NCBI GenBank assembly: GCA_009785435.1 | Contig: WQWG01000012.1 | Span: 1 to 11,655, forward strand | Reading direction: 5' to 3' | DNA length: 11,655 nt | From: Clostridiales bacterium | Lineage (GTDB): Bacteria > Bacillota > Clostridia > Peptostreptococcales > Anaerovoracaceae | In this document: piece after piece, positions 5,686-11,655 of the stretch | Position numbering within the stretch: position 1 is the first letter of the stretch | Layout of the letters: each line of letters begins with the position of its first letter | Translations under genes and position numbers: made by a program | Notes under the pieces: generated by a model | The model's database searches: none | Told to the model about the DNA's origin: nothing | The model's input: only the letters and a program-made list of their open reading frames with translations

Positions 5686-7647
5686 CTATTTCTCATTTTC
5701 CAATTCTTTTAATTTCCGCCATATGTATGTACGGCTGACACCTAGCCAAGATGCCGCTTTGGTTTGATTCCCGTTAAACATATCAAGCGCTTCTTTTACG
5801 ATTTCTGATGTGGCGTTGCGCAGATTCCCCTCGTTCGCCCGCTCGGAGATTCCCCGGTTAACAAAATTTTTGTCTTCTACATACGCAAGCATATCAAACT
5901 CCCTGAGCAGCTCTTTTACTTGCTGAACGCCAACGTTATCCGCAAGGTCATATACATAAACCCGCTCGATGAAATTCTGCAGCTGCCGCACGTTTCCGCT
6001 CCATTTGTAATTCATTAAAAATTCGATGGCATCCGGGTCAAATTGTATGCGTCTGTCAGCCTGAAACTTTTCATTGTACAAAGCCAGAAAGTACCGAATC
6101 AGATGCGGTATATCCTCACTGCGGCTGTTAAGAGGTGGAATCGTAAGGCTCATCACATTCAACCGGTAAAACAAATCTTCTCTGAAAAGATTGTCCCTGA
6201 TTTGTGCGTATAAATTTTTTTGACTTGACGCGATGATCCGCACATCCACAGGCTGCACTTTGTCGTCACCGATACGGCGAATTTCACCTTCTTGCAAAAC
6301 GCGCAACAACTTGCTTTGAGAAGACATCGACATTTCGGTGATTTCATCAAGATAAAGCGTCCCGCCGTGCGCCAATTCGAAGAGCCCCTGTTTGCCGCCT
6401 TTTTTAGCTCCTGTAAACGCCCCCTCTGTATACCCAAACAGCTCGCTTTCCAAAAGCTGTTCCGGCAGTGCGGCGCAATTAATTGCGAAAAACAATTCGT
6501 TTTCCCGATTGCTTTCGTTATGGATCGACTGTGCAAACAATTCTTTCCCCGTGCCGGTATGCCCGTAAATCAATACGTTCGAGTCAAATTTACCAAACTG
6601 TTTTACGAGTTTTTTACAGGCCTGGATGTGGGTGCTGGTTCCGATGATATCCTCCACATAATACTTCGCACCGGGCGCTTTTTTTGCCAGTTCCTTTCTG
6701 ATTTTTTTCTCCATTTGTATGACCTCTGCAGTCTCTCTAAAGGTCACTGTAAGGCCCTTTACTTCACCCCGAATGATAACGGGAAGGATATTGCACATCA
6801 ATTTCGCGTTATTGCATGCCGTCAGAATTTCTTCGGTATATACTTTTCCTGTTTCGACGGCCGTCAAACAAAGGTTTCTGAGTTGTCCGAATTCCAACTC
6901 TTGTCCTTCTTGTTCCGAATACTCGCTTAATCCCAGAATTTTTTTAGCCATCGGGTTCACCATTTCGATTTTCATATCAATATTGATATAGGCAATCCCT
7001 TCATGCGCAAAATCCAGAATCGATTTTATTTTATTTTTTTCAAGCACTTCATGTCGTCTGATTTTGGCGATTTTGATCGCTTCTACAAATGCTTCATAGA
7101 GAGTATTATAGCTTGATTCGCTCCGAACATGCTCAATGCCGTATTCTTTGCATAACATGACGACATACTGCCCCCCGACGACTACACTTCCATTTTCCAC
7201 TGTATGATTCAAGATTTCTTTACATTCTTCAAAAGAGGCGTATGTTACAATCATTAATTCAATATCAAAAATATCGTTCAATATTTTGATAAAATCGACA
7301 TCCGGGGTCAAACTTCCTTCTAGCGCAAAATGATATACCCGTCGTCTTCCGTTTTTGCCTTTTTCTACTTTATGGAGAGCTTTAATCGTATCATACAGCG
7401 TTTCTCCGGCGTAAATGACCGGTGTGTTCATTTTCGGACTGATCGCCCTGTACGCGATGCCTCGGGCAATAATCGCGTCATAGCCTTCCCGCTCTATCTC
7501 AGAAACATAGTCGATCGCTTTTTCCACATAACCGTCAACTTTAAAATCAGCTTGGAAAAAATCAACCTCGATCTCCGGAAACTTTGCAGCTATGCTTTTC
7601 AGCTGTTCTGCAAAGCGGGTGTACGGTGATATCGTTGCAATTTTCAT
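5686..7647 (-). CDS. Sigma-54-dependent transcriptional activator with PrpR-like sensor and PAS domain
   Basis: A 653-residue enhancer-binding protein. Order of parts: N-terminal PrpR_N-like sensor (about 1-195, a fold that binds small organic acids or their derivatives in propionate regulators), PAS domain (about 205-315), AAA+ domain (about 332-565), and C-terminal Fis-type helix-turn-helix (about 613-650, with NQTKAASWLGVSRTYIWRKL). The AAA+ domain has Walker A GHTGTGKE (362-369), the sigma-54 contact loop GAFTGA (409-414) and Walker B LYLDE (431-435), so it should hydrolyse ATP and remodel sigma-54 polymerase. No phosphoacceptor receiver domain is present, which points to direct ligand sensing. 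The start at 7647 is preferred because AAGGGGA lies upstream and MKIATISPY is a typical opening; 7686 would add 13 unsupported residues. Three sigma-54 promoters just downstream are its obvious targets. The inducer is unknown, probably the imported carboxylate or a product of it. Confidence 0.95.
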   Translation of the reverse strand: MKIATISPYTRFAEQLKSIAAKFPEIEVDFFQADFKVDGYVEKAIDYVSEIEREGYDAIIARGIAYRAISPKMNTPVIYAGETLYDTIKALHKVEKGKNGRRRVYHFALEGSLTPDVDFIKILNDIFDIELMIVTYASFEECKEILNHTVENGSVVVGGQYVVMLCKEYGIEHVRSESSYNTLYEAFVEAIKIAKIRRHEVLEKNKIKSILDFAHEGIAYINIDMKIEMVNPMAKKILGLSEYSEQEGQELEFGQLRNLCLTAVETGKVYTEEILTACNNAKLMCNILPVIIRGEVKGLTVTFRETAEVIQMEKKIRKELAKKAPGAKYYVEDIIGTSTHIQACKKLVKQFGKFDSNVLIYGHTGTGKELFAQSIHNESNRENELFFAINCAALPEQLLESELFGYTEGAFTGAKKGGKQGLFELAHGGTLYLDEITEMSMSSQSKLLRVLQEGEIRRIGDDKVQPVDVRIIASSQKNLYAQIRDNLFREDLFYRLNVMSLTIPPLNSRSEDIPHLIRYFLALYNEKFQADRRIQFDPDAIEFLMNYKWSGNVRQLQNFIERVYVYDLADNVGVQQVKELLREFDMLAYVEDKNFVNRGISERANEGNLRNATSEIVKEALDMFNGNQTKAASWLGVSRTYIWRKLKELENEK

Positions 7648-7662
7648 AATCAGTCCCCTTTC

Positions 7663-7716
7663 ATGCCGGCATTTGGCTCCGTCCACATTTGAATCGCCAA
7701 ACCGGACGGAACCGTC
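7663..7716 (-). promoter_or_regulatory. Symmetric elements in the activator gene's leader
   Basis: The leader between the promoter and the start codon holds a hairpin GACGG-TT-CCGTC (7705-7716) right at the expected transcription start. A competing pairing joins TCCGTCC (7704-7710 read on the minus strand) to GGACGGA (7678-7684). A perfect ten-base palindrome ATGCCGGCAT (7663-7672) sits just before the ribosome site. These could be an autoregulatory operator or alternative RNA structures; no function is shown. Confidence 0.35.
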
Positions 7717-7725
7717 GTTTCATTT

Positions 7726-7755
7726 ATTATATTATTTTCTTTAAAGCCTTGTAAA
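7726..7755 (-). promoter_or_regulatory. Sigma-A-type promoter of the activator gene
   Basis: On the minus strand the -35 box TTTACA (7750-7755) and the -10 box TATAAT (7726-7731) are separated by 18 bases. Transcription would start near 7719, about 72 bases before the activator start codon. The -35 box directly follows the terminator of the preceding operon, so the activator is expressed independently of it. Confidence 0.7.
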
Positions 7756-7760
7756 TACAA

Positions 7761-7800
7761 AAGCCGAAATCCCAATATTTAACTGTTTAAGATTTCGGCT
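7761..7800 (-). terminator. Rho-independent terminator of the dehydrogenase-nitrilase-hydrolase operon
   Basis: A perfect ten-base inverted repeat, AGCCGAAATC (7762-7771) with GATTTCGGCT (7791-7800), and a 19-base loop. On the minus strand it is followed by TTTTGTATTT. It lies 15 bases after the hydrolase stop codon. The loop is long and the T run short, but the stem is perfect. Confidence 0.72.
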
Positions 7801-7815
7801 CCAAATATCAAGTAT

Positions 7816-9603
7816 TTATTTTTTCGGAATAACCGGAAGCAGTAAATACGGGCGCTTGTCATCGTCAAAATGCAGCGTAACATTGCAATCGAAGATTTCA
7901 GCCGGGCGGTCTTGCGGGTCATTGTGGATAAACGGGCCGATTCCGTCTATGCGCTCAGGATCGTCAACGACGGGAATCTGATGCGCCGGTTTTTTCCAAC
8001 CTGTATACCGGTGATCCTGTCCGCTGATGGTAAGCCCCAGGCGATACCCTTTCGGCACGATCATGGTTCCCGGTAAAACTTCCACGTCCATTTCTACGAT
8101 TTCGCCCGGTTTAAGCGGCCAAAGCTCATCATGCGTGAGGAACGGCCGCTCTTCGGTGGTCAGCTTCGGATCTTGCTTTCGGTGGGAAGCGCGCTGCCAT
8201 CCTATGGTGATCGGAACGTTCTGGCAATTCGAACCCCAAAGCACCGTTTCTTTCATGCCCGGCCCAAACAAGCGCACGGTCAAAAACAAGTCAGCATCTG
8301 TCGTCTCGGAAGAAACGAACACCTTACCCTTGATGTATCCGGTGAACTCAAATTCTTCCTCCGCCGGCTGTGACAGGAATGTAACACCCTCGCTGAACCC
8401 ACGGTACGTCAATTTGCCTTTTGCGGAAGGCACTTCTTTGGATATGCCATAATTCGCGCAATCCAGATAAAATTTCGTATACTGTGTGCGAGCCAGCGGG
8501 AATTCCGCTTCATCTCTGTAACGGCCGGGGGCGTCTTCTATCGGAGTAAACATCGGCTGACCCGGACGCACAGTTCTTAATTGTACTTTCGGCATACCTT
8601 TCCATCCGCTGTTATCCCCTCTAAGGTAATTGTCAAAGAACTTCTTCTGTAAATTCACGCCCCAATCGGCAAAGTAAAGGTCGCCGTGAGGCCCAACCAA
8701 TGAATACATATGCTTATGCTCAGAAGACGCCTTTACGTAAGCTTCTATCGATCCTCTGAGATGCAGCCCCTGTCCTGACCAGTTCACCATTGCGATGAAC
8801 GGCGCTTGTATTTTTGTAAGATCCGGCATGGTCTGACGGTGGAAATCGGTAATCAGCACATTGTCAGGCGAAGCAATCTCCGTGCCGTAATACGAGCGGT
8901 TGGCTTGCAGTTCTTCCTCGCTCAGATCCGAGCCTCCAGCAACGTTTTGGCCTGTGACGCGGCTTTTGAAGCCCTTATCTCCCCTGCCGTACTGTACGCG
9001 AACCGGCTGGCGGGTATACCAATGATTATAGAACTGAGATAAGATGCCTCCGTGGCGGAAAGCGTCGCGATAAATATCGCTGTGCCCTTCCCAAGCAACC
9101 ATGGCCGCCAGATGAGGCGGTTGATACGACGACGCCGTCCACATATGTACGGCATGATAAGAAGTCCCTGACATCCCTACTTTGCCGTTACACCAAGGCT
9201 GTGCGGCAAACCACTCGATCGCATCGTAAATATCTTCAGACTCTTTCTTGCAATAAGGATGCATATATCCCGGAGTCTGTCCTGTACCCCTGCTGTCGAT
9301 ACGGGCGATGATGTATCCCCATCTGCACCACTTTTCCGGATCAAGGACTTCCCAACAGTGATGAATCCCGCTTGTATCCGTAAAAAAGCCGGGGCCGTGA
9401 TTTTTAAGCCGTTCATACCAATTTGTATAACCGTCCATATAATGCAGGTCTTTGCCATAAATGCCGTAGTTGAAAATAACCGGATATACGCCCTCTTCTT
9501 CCGGATGGTAAATGTTTGCCATTACGGGCGTCCCATCACGCGTAGGGATTGGAACATTAAAATCAATGCGCATGCCTTCACGAACTTGTCTAAAAGTTTC
9601 CAT
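7816..9603 (-). CDS. CocE/NonD-family serine hydrolase (S15-like)
   Basis: A 595-residue alpha/beta-hydrolase of the CocE/NonD (X-Pro dipeptidyl-peptidase S15-like) group, which cleaves esters or amides. Visible features are an oxyanion-side Tyr region (VIFNYGIYGKD, about 42-52), DSRGTGQTPG (103-112), the nucleophile elbow GMSGTSYHA (143-151) with Ser148 as likely nucleophile, and GPHGDLY (304-310) with His306 as likely catalytic base. The C-terminal third (about 345-580) fits the jelly-roll domain of the family. At the place where relatives usually carry the catalytic Asp (W-x-D), this protein has NWSGQGLH (274-281), so the acid is missing or supplied from elsewhere. No signal peptide is seen. 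It starts 31 bases after the nitrilase gene with AAGGAGA upstream and ends the operon before a terminator. The substrate is unknown. Confidence 0.9.
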   Translation of the reverse strand: METFRQVREGMRIDFNVPIPTRDGTPVMANIYHPEEEGVYPVIFNYGIYGKDLHYMDGYTNWYERLKNHGPGFFTDTSGIHHCWEVLDPEKWCRWGYIIARIDSRGTGQTPGYMHPYCKKESEDIYDAIEWFAAQPWCNGKVGMSGTSYHAVHMWTASSYQPPHLAAMVAWEGHSDIYRDAFRHGGILSQFYNHWYTRQPVRVQYGRGDKGFKSRVTGQNVAGGSDLSEEELQANRSYYGTEIASPDNVLITDFHRQTMPDLTKIQAPFIAMVNWSGQGLHLRGSIEAYVKASSEHKHMYSLVGPHGDLYFADWGVNLQKKFFDNYLRGDNSGWKGMPKVQLRTVRPGQPMFTPIEDAPGRYRDEAEFPLARTQYTKFYLDCANYGISKEVPSAKGKLTYRGFSEGVTFLSQPAEEEFEFTGYIKGKVFVSSETTDADLFLTVRLFGPGMKETVLWGSNCQNVPITIGWQRASHRKQDPKLTTEERPFLTHDELWPLKPGEIVEMDVEVLPGTMIVPKGYRLGLTISGQDHRYTGWKKPAHQIPVVDDPERIDGIGPFIHNDPQDRPAEIFDCNVTLHFDDDKRPYLLLPVIPKK

Positions 9604-9634
9604 AGTTTACTTAGTCTCCTTTCACATTTTCACA

Positions 9635-10480
9635 TTATTTTTTACTGGCGAGAATTTTTTCAAACAATTCCGGCCTTCTAAACTGAGTCAAAGCCCCCGG
9701 TTTGGCATTGTAGGGCAAAATCTCATGAAACCCGTCTTCCGTCGTCGATCTGAGCCAGCGCATACGGGCAAGATCCAACGTAACAATATGCACCCCCGGT
9801 TCCTGTGATTCATAAAGCGTCCCTTCGGGACCTGCGACGATACAAAATCCGTCTCCGGCATCGCCGAACATATTTTTGGATACCGCTGTAAATGCGTTGT
9901 TTTCAAACGCTCTTGCTTTGATCAGCGTTGACCATGTTTCCCACATTGCTTTTCTGGTGACGCCGGCGGGATAAAAAATAATCTCAGCCCCTTGAAGCGC
10001 AAGCGCTCTCCCAAGCTCTGTGCAATAACTCTCACTACACATCAGAATGCCTATTTTAACATCCCCGATATCGAACACCGGAAGCTCATCGCCGGTCTTG
10101 TAGTTGAAGTCCCAATACTTTCCGCCTTTGTATATCCAAGGGCCAAGCGGGGTGGTTCTGCGATATTTGCCAACAACTTCTCCGTCCGGTCCGATCAACC
10201 AAAAAATGTTGTAAAAACCGTTTTCGTCATCACCGACCGGCTCAAGATCCCCACAGATGAGATAAATCTTTCTTTGCGCGGCCTTTGCTTTCATTTTTTC
10301 AAGCGGAGAATAGATGTTGTCGTCTCTCCAAGGGCCGGGAAAACTCTCAGGAAAACAAACAAGCCTTGCCCCTTTGTCCGCCGCCTCATCGATGTATGCT
10401 TCCGCGCGGGCAATGTTAATCTCTTCCTCATCAGGCCCCAAATGCGTCAGTGCCTGAACCATCGCTATTTTGAACTCCAT
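9635..10480 (-). CDS. Nitrilase-superfamily carbon-nitrogen hydrolase (probable amidase)
   Basis: A 281-residue protein of the carbon-nitrogen hydrolase superfamily (Pfam PF00795). The catalytic triad is visible: Glu45 (CFPESFPG), Lys105 (GKYRRTTP) and Cys148 (ILMCSESYC). Family members hydrolyse nitriles, amides or carbamoyl groups through a Cys-thioester intermediate; the CSES context and length are more like amidases and carbamoylases than true nitrilases. The start at 10480 is chosen for GAGGAG five bases upstream and because MEFKIAMVQ is the standard first strand; a longer frame to 10540 would overlap the dehydrogenase gene. It lies 10 bases after the dehydrogenase stop and 31 bases before the hydrolase gene, so the three are almost surely one operon. 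It should be cytosolic and release ammonia from an amide intermediate. Confidence 0.9.
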   Translation of the reverse strand: MEFKIAMVQALTHLGPDEEEINIARAEAYIDEAADKGARLVCFPESFPGPWRDDNIYSPLEKMKAKAAQRKIYLICGDLEPVGDDENGFYNIFWLIGPDGEVVGKYRRTTPLGPWIYKGGKYWDFNYKTGDELPVFDIGDVKIGILMCSESYCTELGRALALQGAEIIFYPAGVTRKAMWETWSTLIKARAFENNAFTAVSKNMFGDAGDGFCIVAGPEGTLYESQEPGVHIVTLDLARMRWLRSTTEDGFHEILPYNAKPGALTQFRRPELFEKILASKK

Positions 10481-10490
10481 TACGACTCCT

Positions 10491-11655
10491 CTACTTTCTG
10501 GCCGCATGATCGAGTTCGCTTTCATTCCAGAACTGCTCATATAACGCCATCAGATCTTCTGCCGTCGGCGTCCTTTGCGTGTTGAGCGGGCTTCCGCTCG
10601 CCATCGCGTCTGTCGACATCTTTGGAATATGTTTGAAGAAATCTTCTTTCTTGATGTCATAATCCATCGGGGTTTTGATGTTCAGCTTGCGAAGCAAGTC
10701 ATTTGTTGCCGCAACGAAAGCTTCCGCACCCTCTTCGACTGTCATGCCCTCTTTGTATACGCCGATGACTTCCGCCAATTTGCACAGCTCAGAAGTGACG
10801 TTTGGCTTCAGGTATTCCAGGCATACTTTCAAAAGCATCGCGTTTGACATGCCGTGCGGAACTTTGAACAGCGCACCGATCGGCCTGCTCATTCCGTGGA
10901 CGATGGTTACAGATGCGTTTGAGAATGCAACGCCTGCTTCAAATGCGGCGATCGCCATTTCTTTTCTCGCTTCAAAGTCGTTTCCGTTTTCGTATGTTTT
11001 ATAAAGGTTTTGAAAGATTTTTCGAATTGCCGACACTGCAAACAGATCGCTCATCGGGAATGCCTTTCTCGACGTGTACGCTTCGAGGGCGTGCGTCAGT
11101 GCATCAATGCCTGTCGCAGCCGTTACAAAAGGCGGCGCTGTCAACGAGAAGACAGGATCAAGGATCGCATAATCAACCATCAGCTTCGGGTCACTGATCA
11201 GCATTTTAACACTCGTCTCCGTATTGTTGATGATCGAAAATTTTGTGGCTTCCGATCCGGTTCCCGACGTTGTCGGGATCGCGCACATGCATGGCAGGGC
11301 GTGTTCAATCTTTTTCCCCACGTAACCACGAACGCTTCCGCCGTTTGAATAGACGGCACCAATCGCTTTCATCGCGTCAACCGGGCTTCCGCCGCCTACG
11401 CCAATGAGAAAGTCGCACTTTTCCTTTTGATAAAGCTCTACCCCTTTATCGATCATGGTATCCGTGGGTTCTGCATTGATTTCATCATACACATAATACG
11501 CAACGTTTCGCGCTTCCATCGCATCTGTTATCTTTTTTACATTGCCCAGCTCAACCATCATCTTATCTGTAACGATCAGCGCTTTCGTACCCATGTCGTT
11601 CAGGTAGTCCATGCCTAAGTTCAGCGCATCTTCTCCCGATAAAACGCACTTCGGA
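10491..11655 (-). CDS. Iron-containing alcohol dehydrogenase (5' end outside window)
   Basis: A group III (iron-type) alcohol dehydrogenase. The open frame runs through the right edge: before the first in-window Met (11612) the translation reads PKCVLSGEDALNLG, which matches the start of this family, so that Met is internal and about ten residues are missing. There are 387 visible residues; the family is about 380-400. Seen are the NAD(P)-binding GVGGGSPVDAMKAIG, the TTSGTGSEAT signature, and metal ligands in GIDALTHALEAY (Asp, His), IVHGM (His) and VPHGMSN (His). It interconverts an alcohol and an aldehyde or ketone with NAD(P)H. The context, ahead of an amidase and a serine hydrolase, suggests reduction or oxidation of a pathway intermediate. 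Relatives act on propanediol, lactaldehyde, 4-hydroxybutyrate or butanol; specificity cannot be read. Confidence 0.93.
   Translation of the reverse strand, partial: PKCVLSGEDALNLGMDYLNDMGTKALIVTDKMMVELGNVKKITDAMEARNVAYYVYDEINAEPTDTMIDKGVELYQKEKCDFLIGVGGGSPVDAMKAIGAVYSNGGSVRGYVGKKIEHALPCMCAIPTTSGTGSEATKFSIINNTETSVKMLISDPKLMVDYAILDPVFSLTAPPFVTAATGIDALTHALEAYTSRKAFPMSDLFAVSAIRKIFQNLYKTYENGNDFEARKEMAIAAFEAGVAFSNASVTIVHGMSRPIGALFKVPHGMSNAMLLKVCLEYLKPNVTSELCKLAEVIGVYKEGMTVEEGAEAFVAATNDLLRKLNIKTPMDYDIKKEDFFKHIPKMSTDAMASGSPLNTQRTPTAEDLMALYEQFWNESELDHAARK

Noticed and set aside
7236..7246. TGTTAC half-site within the activator gene
   Set aside because: Single half-site inside coding sequence; six-base matches are expected by chance at this length.
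9440..9460. TGGCA...TGCA sigma-54-like element inside the hydrolase gene
   Set aside because: The spacing between the GG and GC elements is one base short and it lies inside coding sequence with no gene start just downstream.
1..11655. CRISPR arrays, tRNA or rRNA genes, insertion sequences, attachment sites
   Set aside because: Read through by eye on both strands; no spaced short repeats, cloverleaf-like segments, transposase motifs or terminal inverted repeats were found.

Overview
All genes in this window lie on the minus strand, so transcription runs from high to low coordinates. Strong AGGAG-type ribosome sites, mid-to-low GC, a lipoprotein signal on the binding protein, a TAXI-type TRAP transporter, an iron-type alcohol dehydrogenase and a sigma-54 activator with a PrpR-like sensor domain all suggest an anaerobic or facultative member of the Bacillota (Clostridia-like). 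This is an inference; there is no rRNA or other phylogenetic marker here. No tRNA, CRISPR array, insertion sequence or phage gene was seen, and no gene-free stretch exceeds 300 bases.

Layout in transcription order. (1) 11655-7816: an iron-containing alcohol dehydrogenase (5' end cut by the window edge), a nitrilase-superfamily amidase and a CocE/NonD-type serine hydrolase, spaced 10 and 31 bases apart. They form one operon that ends in a hairpin terminator at 7761-7800. (2) 7755-5636: a sigma-54-dependent activator (PrpR-like N-domain, PAS, AAA+ with GAFTGA, Fis-type HTH) with its own sigma-A-type promoter and its own terminator. (3) 5614-1: a catabolic and transport block with three good -24/-12 (sigma-54) promoters. 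They lie before a MoaD/ThiS-like sulfur carrier protein, before an ACMSD-like amidohydrolase, and before the TAXI binding protein. The last promoter also serves the fused TRAP permease, a cyclase-family metal hydrolase and the start of an acetolactate-synthase-like ThDP enzyme that runs off the left edge.

The most striking structure is a 174-bp direct repeat (3919-4092 and 5088-5261, about 87% identical by hand alignment). Each copy carries the last codons of an amidohydrolase gene, a perfect palindrome GTAACA-N4-TGTTAC over its stop codon, a sigma-54 promoter about 90 bp further on, and the ribosome-site region of the next gene. The palindrome is the best candidate enhancer site for the neighbouring activator. 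The copy at 5088-5261 holds only the tail of an amidohydrolase that is otherwise gone, which points to an old tandem duplication followed by deletion.

Taken together, this reads as a substrate-inducible uptake and degradation cluster for an unknown small organic acid. The PrpR-type activator would sense the compound, the TAXI-TRAP system would import it, and a set of C-N/C-O hydrolases, an amidohydrolase/decarboxylase, a ThDP enzyme and an alcohol dehydrogenase would process it. The substrate cannot be read from the sequence. The lone sulfur carrier protein with its own sigma-54 promoter has no obvious partner here and is the least explained component.
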